A DNA stretch of 64,000 bases from Streptomyces reniochalinae (GCF_003323735.1 NZ_QOIM01000018.1:62001-126000); one strand, 5' to 3'; positions 1 through 10,795 are shown, counted from the first letter of the stretch. Program-made: numbers and translations. The notes: a model not told the origin generated them from the sequence alone.

Positions 1-167
1 TGCGCGGCCATCGCGAGGCCGAGGACGAGGCGCAGGACCAGCAGCCCGGTGTCGTACCCGCGCTGCGCCGAGGGGGAGGGGTGCCGCGCGCCGGGGGTTT
101 CCGGAGCGCCGGCGGAGGTGGGGGAGAGCGGTGCGGGCCCATCGAGTGTGCCGTGGGGGGTGGGCAT
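1..167 (-). CDS. DoxX-family membrane protein, N-terminal part (truncated by window edge)
   Basis: The reverse strand from an ATG at 167 reads a Pro/Ala/Ser-rich leader of about 36 residues. It then enters GLLVLRLVLGLAMA, which resembles the first membrane helix of DoxX-family proteins. Only 55 codons lie inside the window, so the function-defining part is missing. DoxX proteins are small four-helix membrane proteins linked to thiol and oxidative stress systems, but family membership here rests on one helix. The start could be a later codon, because the leader is longer than is usual for DoxX. Confidence 0.55.
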   Translation of the reverse strand, partial: MPTPHGTLDGPAPLSPTSAGAPETPGARHPSPSAQRGYDTGLLVLRLVLGLAMAA

Positions 168-326
168 GAGGTCGACTCCCTACGTCGGTTCGGACCCCCG
201 TGGTGAGAGATGCGTCAGACGCTCGAGCTGTTCTCGACCGTAGCCATTGGTCTGGACCTGCACAACGGTCCGCGTGCGATCTGTCACACACGGAACCGGA
301 CGTCGGAGTTGTGCGTTTTTTTGGAG

Positions 327-410
327 GAACGACGCGAGCCCGAGGAACGAAGCGCGTTCGTGAACCGACGCGAGTTCCTGAACCGACGCGAGTTCGTGGA
401 ACGAGAAGGA
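327..410. repeat. Imperfect ~18-bp tandem repeat, about 4.5 units
   Basis: Units beginning GAAC start at 327, 345, 362, 380 and 399, so the period is 17-19 bp. The two central units share GAACCGACGCGAGTTC exactly; the first two are diverged. The array sits in the 5' leader of the marP-like gene and ends just before its ribosome binding site. A short T-run at 315-322 precedes it. It could be a slippage-derived array or a repeated regulatory site; nothing shows which. Confidence 0.75.
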
Positions 411-426
411 GAAAGGGGGCGCAGCC

Positions 427-1623
427 GTGAACCTGCTGGACCTGCTCCTGATCGTCGCCGCGCTCGCCTACGCCGGATCGGGGTTCCGCAGGGGGCTGGT
501 CGCCGGGGTCGTCTCCCTGGCCGGCTTCGTCGGCGGCGCCGCCGTCGGCGTCTGGCTCCTGCCGTACGTGCTCGACCTCGTCGACCGGGGGACGACCACC
601 GCCACGGTGCTCGCCCTGCTGGCCGTGCTGGCTCCCGCCCTCGGCGGGCAGGCCCTCGCCGCCCCGCTCGGCTGGCGCCTCCGCCAGGCGCTCAGCCGCA
701 CTCCGGCGCGCTGGGTGGACGGCGCGGGCGGTGCCGTCGTCAACGTGGTCGCCGTGCTCGTCGTCGGCTGGATGGCGGGCAGCGCGCTCGCCGCCTCCCC
801 CTCGCCCGCGCTCAACCAGGCCATACGCGGCTCCGCCGTGCTGGAGGGGGTGCACGAGCGGATGCCGTCCGGTGCGGCCACCTGGTTCAACCGGGCGACC
901 GGGGCGCTCACCACGGCCGGCTTCCCGCCGGTGTTCAACCCCTTCGAGCAGGAGCCGGGCGCCTCGGTGCCGCAGCCGTCCGGCGACTCGGTCACCAAGG
1001 CGGCGACGACCGCTGCCCAGCGCAGCACCGTCAAGGTCGAGGGCGTCGCCGACGTGGGCGGCGGCCGGCAGGGCCAGGAGGGCAGCGGCTTCGTCTACGC
1101 GCGCGAACACGTGATGACCAACGCCCACGTCGTCGCCGGGGTCGACGGGCCGACCGTCCGCGTCGGCGGCACCTCGCGCCCGTACGCGGCGAAGGTCGTC
1201 CTCTTCGACCCGGACAAGGACATCGCCGTCCTCGACGTGCCGGGCCTCACCGCACCCGCTCTCCGCTTCGCCGGTGACGCCACCCGCGGGGACCAGGCCG
1301 TGGTCGCCGGCTACCCCGAGAACGGCGGGCTGGACCTGCGCGCCGCAGCCGTGGCCGCCCGCACGCCCGCGCGGGGCCAGGACATCTACGGGGAGGCGCT
1401 GACCACCCGCGACATCTACGCGCTGCGCTCCCAGGTGCGGCCGGGGAACTCCGGCGGGCCTCTGCTGACGACCGGCGGGCGGGTCTACGGGGTGGTCTTC
1501 GCCCGCTCCACCACCGACGCGGGCACCGGCTACGCCCTGACCGCCGACCAGGTGCGGGACGCCGCGCGGGCGGCCGCGCACGCGAGCCGCCCGGTCGACA
1601 CCGGGGACCGCTCGGCCCTGTGA
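427..1623 (+). CDS. marP: MarP-like membrane-anchored serine protease (CvpA plus trypsin-like domain)
   Basis: A 398-residue protein from GTG, with AGGAGAAAGGGGG just upstream. Residues 1 to about 135 form a CvpA-like region with four hydrophobic helices. Residues about 195-390 are a trypsin-like protease with an apparent triad: His234 (TNAHVV), Asp265 (DKDIAVLD) and Ser342 (GNSGGPL). This layout matches MarP of Mycobacterium, a periplasm-facing protease needed for acid and oxidative stress resistance through peptidoglycan hydrolase processing. The role in this organism is inferred from that family. The gene stands alone, convergent with the GNAT gene, with only 25 bp between the two stop codons. 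Confidence 0.85.
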   Translation: MNLLDLLLIVAALAYAGSGFRRGLVAGVVSLAGFVGGAAVGVWLLPYVLDLVDRGTTTATVLALLAVLAPALGGQALAAPLGWRLRQALSRTPARWVDGAGGAVVNVVAVLVVGWMAGSALAASPSPALNQAIRGSAVLEGVHERMPSGAATWFNRATGALTTAGFPPVFNPFEQEPGASVPQPSGDSVTKAATTAAQRSTVKVEGVADVGGGRQGQEGSGFVYAREHVMTNAHVVAGVDGPTVRVGGTSRPYAAKVVLFDPDKDIAVLDVPGLTAPALRFAGDATRGDQAVVAGYPENGGLDLRAAAVAARTPARGQDIYGEALTTRDIYALRSQVRPGNSGGPLLTTGGRVYGVVFARSTTDAGTGYALTADQVRDAARAAAHASRPVDTGDRSAL

Positions 1624-1648
1624 CCTCCCCGCCGCGCCGGGTCGCGCC

Positions 1649-2581
1649 TCACAGCGCCTTGAGGTGACGCCACTCCGAGGCCACCACGCGGTAGCCGAGG
1701 CGCCGGTTGACGGCCAGCATCGGGGCGTTCGTCGCGTCGTTGCCCGTGTAGGCGTGGACGTAACCGGCCGCGCGGGCCCGCCGCAGCGCCGCCAGCTTGG
1801 CCAGCGTGGCCAGCCCCCGTCCGCGGAAGGCGCGGCGGGTCCCCGTCATGCCCGACCAGTAGCGGTCCACGCCGTCGGTCTGGGCGACGCTGTACGCCGC
1901 GACGCGCCCGTCCACCAGCACCACGCCGCTCAGTCCGGCGTCCCAGTCGGGGCGCCCCCAGTTGAGGCGGAGCCACACCTCGTACGGTGTCGCGCCGACG
2001 TCGACGTCACCCGGCTCGTCCGCCGCGCACTCCACGTCCGCCTCGTACAGCGGCCGCAGATCGTCGGCGAAGTCGGCCACCGAGGCGAGAGTCACCCCCG
2101 CGGGCAGCGTCGCGGGCAGTTCGGGCAGCGGCGCGTGGCGCAGGTCGAGCCCGAGGAAGCGGGCCTGCCGGGAGCGCCGGTAGCCCAGCCGCTCGGCGAA
2201 GCGCCGCGCACCGTCCTCGTCGGCGACCCAGCTGTGCACCCGCCGGACCCCCAGCCCCGCCAGATACGCCTCGCCGGCCGCCACCAGCGCGGCTCCCGCG
2301 CCGCGCCCCGCTTGCCCGGGCGGCACGGCCGTGTGCAGGAACCCGTGCCCCGGTGCTGTGCTGCCCGCCAGGAGTCCGGTGTCGGCGCAGCCCGCGACCG
2401 TGCCGTCGGGACCGGTGGCCAGCAGCCGGTGCAGCCGCTGGCCGGCCGGTGCGTGCGCCGCTTCCCAGGCCAGGGCCTCGGCCGTGCAGACGAGGTAGGG
2501 GATGGTCGCCCGGCGGGTGCGGGCGAAGGCCTCGGCGTCCTCGGGGACCCCCGCGCGCAGGGCGCGGACTGTCAGCGTCAT
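1649..2581 (-). CDS. Tandem GNAT-domain N-acetyltransferase
   Basis: A 310-residue protein starting at ATG 2581. It carries two GNAT-like halves. The first has an acetyl-CoA loop QAGRGAG near residue 95 and ends in RFAERLGYR. The second has FRGRGLA near residue 255 and ends in NRRLGYRV. Double-GNAT proteins are common in actinomycetes; the second half usually keeps the better acetyl-CoA site, as here. The substrate is unknown. It is divergent from the short GntR gene across a 95-bp promoter region, so that regulator may control it. Reading frames extending further upstream run into the GntR gene and are rejected. Confidence 0.75.
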   Translation of the reverse strand: MTLTVRALRAGVPEDAEAFARTRRATIPYLVCTAEALAWEAAHAPAGQRLHRLLATGPDGTVAGCADTGLLAGSTAPGHGFLHTAVPPGQAGRGAGAALVAAGEAYLAGLGVRRVHSWVADEDGARRFAERLGYRRSRQARFLGLDLRHAPLPELPATLPAGVTLASVADFADDLRPLYEADVECAADEPGDVDVGATPYEVWLRLNWGRPDWDAGLSGVVLVDGRVAAYSVAQTDGVDRYWSGMTGTRRAFRGRGLATLAKLAALRRARAAGYVHAYTGNDATNAPMLAVNRRLGYRVVASEWRHLKAL

Positions 2582-2676
2582 GGCGCGGAGGGTACGGCGG
2601 TGGGCGGGTGCGGCGCCTCCCGTTTTTCCCGGTGGGGGAGAATCGTGGGGAACGACCGCTCGCCTCCGGAGGTCTC

Positions 2677-3069
2677 GTGCCGCACACACCGTCGTACGCC
2701 CTGGACCTGACCGTCGACACCGAGGCGCCCGAGGCGCCCTACGAACAGGTGCGCGCACGCGTCGCCGAGCTGGTCCGCGGCGGCGACCTGCCGACCGGCT
2801 ACAAGCTGCCCACCGTGCGGGGGCTCGCCGAGGAGCTGGGCCTGGCGGCGAACACGGTCGCCAAGGCGTACCGGGCGCTGGAGGCCGACGGTGTCATCGA
2901 GACACGCGGCCGCAACGGCACCTTCGTCGCGGCCGCGGGCGGCGCCACCGAGCGGGAACTGGCCGACGCCGCCCAGGTCTTCGCGGCCCGCGCCCGCCGC
3001 CTCGGGGCCACGCGGGAGACGGCGCTGGCCGCGGCACACGAGGCCCTGCGGGCCGCATACGGTTCCTAG
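2677..3069 (+). CDS. Short GntR-family (YtrA-type) transcriptional regulator
   Basis: A 130-residue protein from GTG 2677, preceded by CCGGAGG. The N-terminal winged helix spans about residues 15-88: PYEQVRARVAELV, then KLPTVRGLAEELGLAANTVAKAYRALE, then the wing IETRGRNGTFV. Only a short helical tail follows, with no FCD, UTRA or aminotransferase domain. That is the YtrA-like layout, whose members often repress neighbouring transporter genes and are controlled by dimerisation or protein level. Divergent to the GNAT gene. The effector is unknown. Confidence 0.85.
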   Translation: MPHTPSYALDLTVDTEAPEAPYEQVRARVAELVRGGDLPTGYKLPTVRGLAEELGLAANTVAKAYRALEADGVIETRGRNGTFVAAAGGATERELADAAQVFAARARRLGATRETALAAAHEALRAAYGS

Positions 3070-3136
3070 GGCCCCGGGCAGGCCGGGCCAGTCGGCGACC
3101 TGCTGGAGCAGGCAGCGACCCGCGCCCCCTTCCCCG

Positions 3137-3167
3137 GGCGGCCCGCCTCTTTCACAGGCGGGCCGCC
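3137..3167 (-). terminator. Hairpin terminator of the secreted protein gene
   Basis: A perfect 12-bp stem, GGCGGCCCGCCT at 3137-3148 against its complement at 3156-3167, with a 7-base loop. It overlaps the stop codon (3152-3154) of the leftward gene at 3152-3763. It also lies 67 bp past the rightward GntR gene, so it may serve both directions. Confidence 0.7.
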
Positions 3168-3763
3168 GCCTTGGTGGTCGTCGTGCGGAAGGCGTCCACC
3201 GGGGCGTGCTCCAGGGTGCCCATCTCGGCCCAGCGGACGACGGTGACCTTCTTCCCCTTGCTGACCACGGCGAACAGGTTGACGCCGTGCTCCGACTCGG
3301 GCGGCGCGGTGTGCACTCCCCAGACGTGGGCGCTCTCGCCCGCGTCCACCGTGCCGTAGTCGTCCCAGGACGCGGAGCTGCCCGGGTGCTCGCGCAGCCA
3401 GTCGGCCGCGCAGTGCGCCGCGCGGGTCTCCAGCCTGCCGGCGAGCGCGGCCGCCGCCTTCGGGGAAGCGGTGGTGACGGCGACCTGGACGGCGTGGGTG
3501 TCGTAGTCGGTGCCGAAGGAGCGGTGGTAGGTCGCGCTCTCGTCCGGGACGGCGCCCTCCATGCAGAAGGGCTCGGGATCGGGCAGGCCCTGGGTGACCT
3601 CGCCCGCGTGCCACGGGGACGAGGCGTTGGGGGGCAGGTCGTCCGCCTCCAGGAAGCCGGGTGTTTCGGCCGCTGTGGCGGTCGCGGTCGCCGTGGTGGC
3701 CAGCAGGGCGAGAGTGGCGGCGGCGGTGGCCGTGCGGGTGAGTGTGCGGGTGCGGGTGCGCAT
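3152..3763 (-). CDS. Secreted protein, PknH-sensor-like, function unknown
   Basis: A 203-residue protein with a Sec-type signal peptide: basic MRTRTRTLTR, a hydrophobic Ala/Leu/Thr stretch, and likely cleavage near residue 32. The mature part has two cysteines (near 67 and 113) that could form a disulfide. Its pattern (SFGTDYDTHAVQVAV, CAADWL, VVSKGKKVTVVRWAEMG) resembles the PknH-like extracellular sensor family of actinobacteria, but no kinase part is present. It is probably exported or surface-associated. The family link is tentative. It is transcribed alone and ends in a strong hairpin. Confidence 0.6.
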   Translation of the reverse strand: MRTRTRTLTRTATAAATLALLATTATATATAAETPGFLEADDLPPNASSPWHAGEVTQGLPDPEPFCMEGAVPDESATYHRSFGTDYDTHAVQVAVTTASPKAAAALAGRLETRAAHCAADWLREHPGSSASWDDYGTVDAGESAHVWGVHTAPPESEHGVNLFAVVSKGKKVTVVRWAEMGTLEHAPVDAFRTTTTKAAARL

Positions 3764-3914
3764 GGGTGGGTCCTCCCCAGGACGCGGGCTGTCGTGTGGT
3801 GACAGACAGCCGGGGGAGGCGGAAGGTTGTCCGCGGCGGCCCCGGTCCCTCCCCGGACGAACTGCGGGGAGGGACCGCCACTTTCCGTTTCAGCGGGGGC
3901 CAGGCCCCGGGACG

Positions 3915-5042
3915 TCACAGGTACAGGCCGGCTCCGGCTCGCTCCTGGCCGGGGACGTGGGCGGTGGGCCTGCCCTTCTTCAGGGCGTAGAGCTCTGCGA
4001 GGGTGGCGCCGTCGCGGCCGATGCCCTCGTCGGTGCCGAGCCAGGAGACGGCCTCCTCCCGGCTGAGGGAGCCGACCTCGATGCGGGCGAGGCACCGCCC
4101 GGGGCGCACCACGGCGGGGTGCAGACGCTCCAGGTCCTCGTTGGTGGTGACGCCGACCAGGACGTTGCGCCCCTGCCCGAGCAGCCCGTCGGTGAGATTG
4201 AGCAGCCGGGAGAGCGCCTGCCCGGCGGCGTACTTGGCCTCTCCGCGGATCAACTCGTCGCAGTCCTCCAGCAGGAGCAGCCGCCACCGCCCGGTCTCGG
4301 GGTCGGAGTCGTCGGCGCCGATGGCGATGTCCATCAGGTAGCCGATGTTGTTGAAGAGGTGCTCGGGGTCGAGGACGCAGTCGACCTGGCACCAGTCGCT
4401 CCAGGAGCGTGCCAGCGTCCGCAGCGCCGAGGTCTTCCCGGTGCCGGGCGGCCCGTGCAGCAGCAGAAGGCGGCCCGAGATGTCGTCGGGGGTGACCTTC
4501 ATCAGGTCGTCCATGGCGGTGGCGACCCGCGCGGTGTAGTTCTGCCGTACGTCGGACCACGAGCCCGCGCTGATGGTGCGGGAGGTGCGGCGCGGGCCGC
4601 GCATGGGGGAGTGGTACCAAAAGCCCATGGAGACCTGGTCCTCCTGGGGTTCGGGCTCGTCCTCCGCGCCGTCGACGGCCTGCTTCAGCCGCGCTTCGGC
4701 GAGTTCGTCGGTGACCGCGGTGACGGTGACCTCCGCGCCGCGCTGCCAGCGCGAGACGCGGACCGTCCAGCCGTCCCCCTCGGCGAGCACCGATCCCGAG
4801 TTGTCGTCCTTGGCCTCGCGCAGCACGTGGGCGCCCGGCGGCAGCAGGGTGCTCCCCTTCTTGACGCGGTCGACGGTGTGGCTGCGCGAGAACGGCTGTT
4901 CCCCGAGGGTGAAGCGGCCCAGGAAGAGGGCGTCGATGACGTCGCCGGTCGAGTCGCTGTCGTCGATCTGGAGCCGGGAGACCAGCGCCGCCTCAGGGGC
5001 GGTCGGTGGCGGGGCCGCGGTCTGCTTCCGGTCGGTACTCAT
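3915..5042 (-). CDS. DUF5925-type AAA+ ATPase
   Basis: A 375-residue protein from ATG 5042; an in-frame ATG at 5051 is also possible and neither has a strong ribosome site. Residues about 24-125 (LQIDDSDSTGDVIDALFLGRF) match the actinobacterial DUF5925 region. Residues 190-360 are an AAA+ ATPase with Walker A GPPGTGKT (197-204), Walker B LLLLED (255-260) and a late arginine in RPGRCLARIE. The protein is probably cytoplasmic, and its substrate is unknown. It is a single gene, divergent from the small gene at 5339. Confidence 0.75.
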   Translation of the reverse strand: MSTDRKQTAAPPPTAPEAALVSRLQIDDSDSTGDVIDALFLGRFTLGEQPFSRSHTVDRVKKGSTLLPPGAHVLREAKDDNSGSVLAEGDGWTVRVSRWQRGAEVTVTAVTDELAEARLKQAVDGAEDEPEPQEDQVSMGFWYHSPMRGPRRTSRTISAGSWSDVRQNYTARVATAMDDLMKVTPDDISGRLLLLHGPPGTGKTSALRTLARSWSDWCQVDCVLDPEHLFNNIGYLMDIAIGADDSDPETGRWRLLLLEDCDELIRGEAKYAAGQALSRLLNLTDGLLGQGRNVLVGVTTNEDLERLHPAVVRPGRCLARIEVGSLSREEAVSWLGTDEGIGRDGATLAELYALKKGRPTAHVPGQERAGAGLYL

Positions 5043-5338
5043 GACGGCCATGATCCGGCATGGTGGCCCGCCCCGCACAGGGGTTTCGCGGCGCGTCACC
5101 AGGCACCGGCGACGTGCCGTGAGGCGCTTGGGGCGCGCCCGGCGCTTCCCGAACTCCGGTGCTGTGTCCGGTTCTGCACCGTTTCACGGGGTGTCCGGGC
5201 GAGCGGAAAACGGCGTACCGTGTTCGTCAACCGCCTTGTGGGGCAGGTGAATGCTGTGACCGGGATGCACGCATGTCGTAGTCGGGAGATAGGGTTACTC
5301 TGCCCGGGCCGGGTGCCCTCGTACGGGTGGGGAGTGAC

Positions 5339-5605
5339 ATGGAACAGATAACAGTCGGCAGCAGGGCGCGAGTGCCCGCGATCACATGCGGCACTGGCGC
5401 GACGAGTTCGCGCCTCGACCGGCACCTCTCCGTGCTCGCAGGACCCGCCGTCCCACAGGTCGAGGCGGAGGACGCGACGACGCTGATGCGGGAGATCACG
5501 CAGCGCGACGCCGTGCGGAGCCGGGCGAGGAACCGCAGTGCGCGCGTCTCGCTCTTCGCGCCGCTGCGCAAGCTGCGCCGCTCGCTCTTCGGCGGGCGCG
5601 GCTGA
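5339..5605 (+). CDS. Conserved small Streptomyces protein, function unknown
   Basis: An 88-residue protein from ATG 5339, with GTGGGGAG as the ribosome site. No membrane segment or known domain is visible. The C-terminus is strongly basic (RSRARNRSARVSL, then LRKLRRSLFGGRG), so nucleic acid or membrane surface binding is possible. I recall similar short proteins beginning MEQITV in Streptomyces genomes, but no function is known to me. The 287 bp upstream contain no gene and probably hold its promoter and that of the AAA ATPase. Confidence 0.65.
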   Translation: MEQITVGSRARVPAITCGTGATSSRLDRHLSVLAGPAVPQVEAEDATTLMREITQRDAVRSRARNRSARVSLFAPLRKLRRSLFGGRG

Positions 5606-5801
5606 CGACGGCCGCCGGGCTGTTCATCGACGACAGCGCCGGCGGCTGTTCCCCGCAGCACCGACCGCCACCTTCGGGCCCGCCCGGCCCCGGCCCGACT
5701 TCCCGGCCCCGTCCGCGCGAGCGACGCCCGCGTCGCTCGCTCTCCTCGCCTCGTCATGCGGGCGCCACGCCACGAGAGGCGAGGCGGGCTCCGCGTCCGG
5801 C

Positions 5802-6563
5802 TCAGTCCGCGACGTTCTCCAGCGTGACGGAGAAGGCGAAGCGGTCTCCCCGATAGTGGATCCGCACGACGTCCACCACGCGCCCCTCCCCGTCGTAGGT
5901 CACCCCCGTGTAGTGCAGGATCGGGCTCAGCAGCGGTACGTCGAGCAGCCGCGCCGTCTCCGGGTCGGCCAGCCGGGCCTCGACCGTGTCCGTGATCCGG
6001 CTGATACGGACCCCGACACCGTCCCGCAGCACCTTGGTCATCGGCCAGCCGCGGCGCAGGTCCGCCACGTCGATGCGTTCGGCCACGTCGGCGCGGATGA
6101 GGTTCACGGCCCAGTTGGTGGGCTCGTCGCTCTCCCGGTCGCGGCGCAGCCTGCGGTAGGCGACCGCTTCGGGCTGCCCGGGGAAGTGCTCGGCCAGCTC
6201 GGCAGGCACGGGTTCGGGCCCGTGCCCGAGCAGGGTGGTGGGCTCGCCGGACTGCTGGGCGACGATGGTGTCGACGGAGCCGAGCAGCCGCACCGGGCGG
6301 GCGCGGCGCGCGTCGGGTTCGATGAAGGTGCCGCGCCTGCGGTGCCGGCTGATCAGGCCCTCCGTCTCCAGTTCCTTGAGGGCCTGGCGCATGGTCAGCA
6401 CGCTGACGCCGTAGTGGCCGGCCAGCTGGTCCTCGGGGGGCAGCCGGTCGGGGGCCTGGGGAGGCCGGCCCAGTATGGAGGCGCGGAGCGACTGCGTGAC
6501 CTGGTACCAGAGGGGCAGTTTCCGGTTCAGCTCGACGGGGTCGGGGGTGAACAGTGGCGTCAT
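5802..6563 (-). CDS. GntR/HutC-family regulator with UTRA domain
   Basis: A 253-residue protein from ATG 6563. A winged helix occupies about residues 12-82 (LPLWYQVTQSLRASIL; PPEDQLAGHYGVSVLTMRQALKELETEGLI; RRRGTF). A UTRA ligand domain follows (about 100-245). HutC-type regulators bind small metabolites and control catabolic genes. The gene lies 79 bp downstream of hmgA on the same strand, so it may be co-transcribed and regulate homogentisate breakdown; that is an inference from position. Confidence 0.85.
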   Translation of the reverse strand: MTPLFTPDPVELNRKLPLWYQVTQSLRASILGRPPQAPDRLPPEDQLAGHYGVSVLTMRQALKELETEGLISRHRRRGTFIEPDARRARPVRLLGSVDTIVAQQSGEPTTLLGHGPEPVPAELAEHFPGQPEAVAYRRLRRDRESDEPTNWAVNLIRADVAERIDVADLRRGWPMTKVLRDGVGVRISRITDTVEARLADPETARLLDVPLLSPILHYTGVTYDGEGRVVDVVRIHYRGDRFAFSVTLENVAD

Positions 6564-6642
6564 GGGCGTGCCTCGAACGGGTGTGGGCGGCTGCCCCCCT
6601 GCCGGGCGCCCGGCCGCGACAGGGGGAGCTGGCCAGGAGCCG

Positions 6643-8004
<1,362 letters not shown>

Positions 8005-8166
8005 CGCCAACTCCCGCCGCAGAGAGGAATCCTGTAGGAGACCATAGGAATGCCGCCGGGCCCCGTCAACGCTCTGCGCCCGACCGCCGTGCCGGGCCGC
8101 GCCCCGGTGACCCACCGCACCCGACGGCCTGCTGACACCGCGGTGACCCGACAGTAGGTTTGGCCC

Positions 8167-9585
8167 ATGAAGGCACACGACGGCATGTTCATCGACGGCG
8201 CGTGGCGGCCCGCGGCAGGCTCCGGCACGATCGAGGTCACCAACCCCGCCGACGGCACGCTGCTGGCCACCGTGGACGCGGGCGGGCCCGAGGACGTCGA
8301 CGCGGCCGTCCGCGCGGCCCGCGCCGCGCTCCCCGGCTGGTCGGCCACGCCACCGGCCGAGCGAGCCGCGCGGCTCGAGGCGCTCCAGCAGGTCCTCATC
8401 GCCCGGCGGGAAGAGATCGCCGAGACCGTCACGGCCGAACTCGGCTCGCCGCTCACGCTCTCCCGGAAGGTGCACGCCGCGGCGCCGATCGCGGTCTGCG
8501 GCAGCTACGCTCAGCTCGCCGCCGAGTACCCGTTCGAGGAGCGGGTCGGCAACTCGCGGGTGCTGCGCGAGCCGGTCGGCGTGGTCGGTGCCATCACCCC
8601 GTGGAACTACCCGCTCCACCAGATCGTCGCCAAGGCCGCTCCCGCTCTCGCCGCCGGCTGCACCATGGTGCTCAAACCGGCCGAGGACACTCCGCTGGTC
8701 GCCCAGCTGTTCGCCGAGGCGGTGCACGAGGCGGGCGTCCCGGCGGGCGTCTTCAACCTCGTCACGGGGCTCGGCCAGGAAGCGGGCCAGGCCCTGGCCG
8801 AGCACGACGGCATCGACCTGCTCTCCTTCACCGGCTCCACCGCCGTCGGCCGCCAGGTGGGCGCGGCGGCCGCGCGCGGCGTCAAGCGGGTCGCCCTCGA
8901 ACTCGGCGGCAAGTCCGCCAACGTGGTCCTGCCGGGCGCCGACCTGGCCAAGGCCGTCAGGGTCGGCGTCGCCAACGTGATGTCCAACTCGGGGCAGACG
9001 TGCAGCGCCTGGACCCGGATGCTGGTGGACGCCGAGCGCTACGACGAGGCCGTACGGCTGGCCGCCGACGCGGTCGCCGCCTACGTCACCGGCGATCCCC
9101 TGGACGAGGCCACCCGGGTGGGCCCCGTCGTCAACGCCAAGCAGTACGAGCGCGTCACCGGCTACATCAGGCGCGGCCGGCAGGAGGGCGCCCGGATCGT
9201 CGCGGGCGGCGCGGAGCGGCCGGAGGGGCGAGAGCGCGGCCACTACGTGCGGCCCACCGTCTTCGCGGACGTCACCCCTGAGATGACCCTCGCGCAGGAG
9301 GAGATCTTCGGGCCGGTCCTGTCCCTCATCAGCTACCAGGACACCGAGGACGCGCTGCGCATCGCCAACGGCACCGTCTACGGGCTGGCAGGCGCCGTGT
9401 GGTCCGACGACGAGGAGGAGGCCGTCGCCTTCGCCCGCCGTATGGAGACCGGCCAGGTGGACATCAACGGCGGCCGGTTCAACCCGCTCGCCCCGTTCGG
9501 CGGCTACAAGCAGTCGGGCGTCGGGCGGGAGCTGGGCCGGCACGGTCTGGAGGAGTATCTACAGACCAAGTCCCTCCAGTTCTGA
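8167..9585 (+). CDS. NAD(P)-dependent aldehyde dehydrogenase
   Basis: A 472-residue protein of the ALDH superfamily. It has the oxyanion Asn in PWNYPL, cofactor motif FTGSTAVG, general base Glu245 (LELGGKS) and catalytic Cys279 (NSGQTCSAW). The C-terminal block [13 protein letters not shown] is also present. It oxidises an aldehyde to the acid; the substrate is not readable from sequence. It is followed after 35 bp by a zinc alcohol dehydrogenase, so the pair could carry an alcohol through its aldehyde to an acid. It is divergent from hmgA with a 162-bp shared promoter region. Confidence 0.9.
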   Translation: MKAHDGMFIDGAWRPAAGSGTIEVTNPADGTLLATVDAGGPEDVDAAVRAARAALPGWSATPPAERAARLEALQQVLIARREEIAETVTAELGSPLTLSRKVHAAAPIAVCGSYAQLAAEYPFEERVGNSRVLREPVGVVGAITPWNYPLHQIVAKAAPALAAGCTMVLKPAEDTPLVAQLFAEAVHEAGVPAGVFNLVTGLGQEAGQALAEHDGIDLLSFTGSTAVGRQVGAAAARGVKRVALELGGKSANVVLPGADLAKAVRVGVANVMSNSGQTCSAWTRMLVDAERYDEAVRLAADAVAAYVTGDPLDEATRVGPVVNAKQYERVTGYIRRGRQEGARIVAGGAERPEGRERGHYVRPTVFADVTPEMTLAQEEIFGPVLSLISYQDTEDALRIANGTVYGLAGAVWSDDEEEAVAFARRMETGQVDINGGRFNPLAPFGGYKQSGVGRELGRHGLEEYLQTKSLQF

Positions 9586-9620
9586 CCGGTCACGCGCAGC
9601 CCACCCCGCCTGGAGCCACC

Positions 9621-10706
9621 ATGATCCGTGCCGCCGTCCTGCCCGCCGTCTCGGCCCCGCTGGAGATCACCGCGATAGACCTGCCGGAGCCCGGCCCCGG
9701 GCAGGTGCGGGTGCGGCTCGCCGCCGCCGGGGTCTGCCACTCCGACCTGTCCCTGGCGGGCGGCACGCTGCGCCAGCCCGTACCCGCCGTGCTCGGTCAC
9801 GAGGGCGCGGGCACCGTCGTCGCCGTGGGCGAGGAGGTGGCCGGGCTCGCGCCGGGCGACCGTGTGGTTCTCAACTGGGCGCCCAACTGCGGCGAGTGCC
9901 ACTTCTGCGCCCGCCTGGGCGAGCCGTGGCTGTGCGTACGGGCCAACGAGGCCACCACCGCCCCTTACGCGCGTACGGCGGGCGGTGACGCGCTCTATCC
10001 GGGGCTGTCCGTCGCCGCTTTCGCCGAGGAGACCGTCGTCCCGCACCGGGCCGTCCTTGCGCTGCCCGACGGCGTGCCGCTCCAGGACGCGGCCCTGCTG
10101 GGCTGCGCGATGCTCACCGGGTACGGCGCGGTCCTGCACAGCGCGCGGGTGCGGCCCGGGGAGTCGGTGGCCGTGTACGGCGTGGGCGGGGTCGGCCTCG
10201 CCACCCTCCAGGCGGCGCGGCTGGCGGGCGCGGGGCGGATCGTCGCGGTGGACGCCTCCAGCGGGAAGGAGGGGCTGGCGCGGGCCGCCGGGGCGACGGA
10301 CTTCGTGCCCGCCACGGACAGGACCGCCAAGGAGGTGCGCGCGCTGAGCGAGGGCGGGTACGGCGTGGATGTCGCGCTGGAGTGCGTGGGCCGCGCCGAG
10401 ACGATCCGCGCGGCCTGGGACTCCACCCGCAGGGGCGGGCGCACCACGGTCGTCGGCATCGGGGGGAAGGACGAGCGGGTGGCCTTCTCCGCTCTGGAGA
10501 TCTTCCACTTCGCGCGCGAGTTGCGCGGCTGCGTCTACGGCGACTCCGACCCGGCGCGGGACGTCCCCCTGCTGGCCGAGCACGTGCGGGAAGGGCGGCT
10601 GGACCTCGGGGCGCTGGTGACCGAGCGGGTCGCTCTGGAGGAGGTGGGCGCCGCCTTCGACGCCATGCGCGCCGGGCGCGGCGGGCGCACGCTGGTCGTG
10701 TTCTGA
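9621..10706 (+). CDS. Zinc-dependent alcohol dehydrogenase (MDR family)
   Basis: A 361-residue medium-chain dehydrogenase from ATG 9621, with TGGAG 5 bases upstream. Catalytic zinc residues lie in GVCHSDL and GHEGAGTV. The structural zinc site is the four-Cys lobe in CGECHFC followed by WLC. The nucleotide fold is GVGGVGLATLQAA. It matches class III-like or NDMA-dependent alcohol dehydrogenases of actinomycetes. The gene is 35 bp after the aldehyde dehydrogenase and very probably in the same operon, making a two-step alcohol to acid oxidation plausible. Confidence 0.88.
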   Translation: MIRAAVLPAVSAPLEITAIDLPEPGPGQVRVRLAAAGVCHSDLSLAGGTLRQPVPAVLGHEGAGTVVAVGEEVAGLAPGDRVVLNWAPNCGECHFCARLGEPWLCVRANEATTAPYARTAGGDALYPGLSVAAFAEETVVPHRAVLALPDGVPLQDAALLGCAMLTGYGAVLHSARVRPGESVAVYGVGGVGLATLQAARLAGAGRIVAVDASSGKEGLARAAGATDFVPATDRTAKEVRALSEGGYGVDVALECVGRAETIRAAWDSTRRGGRTTVVGIGGKDERVAFSALEIFHFARELRGCVYGDSDPARDVPLLAEHVREGRLDLGALVTERVALEEVGAAFDAMRAGRGGRTLVVF

Positions 10707-10760
10707 GCGGAGGCGGCTCTTGAGGCACGGCCCCGGAGGCGGAGGTGGCGTACGAAGGGC

Positions 10761-10774
10761 TAAGCGGCCGCTCA
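10761..10774. promoter_or_regulatory. Putative TetR operator, copy 1
   Basis: TAAGCGGCCGCTCA is an imperfect palindrome (core AGCGGCCGCT is perfect) ending 21 bp before the TetR start codon. The same 14-mer, differing only at two central bases, precedes the MaoC gene at 12021-12034. The arrangement suggests self-repression plus control of the MaoC gene. Confidence 0.65.
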
Positions 10775-10795
10775 CTGTCGGGGTAGGCTGGCCGG

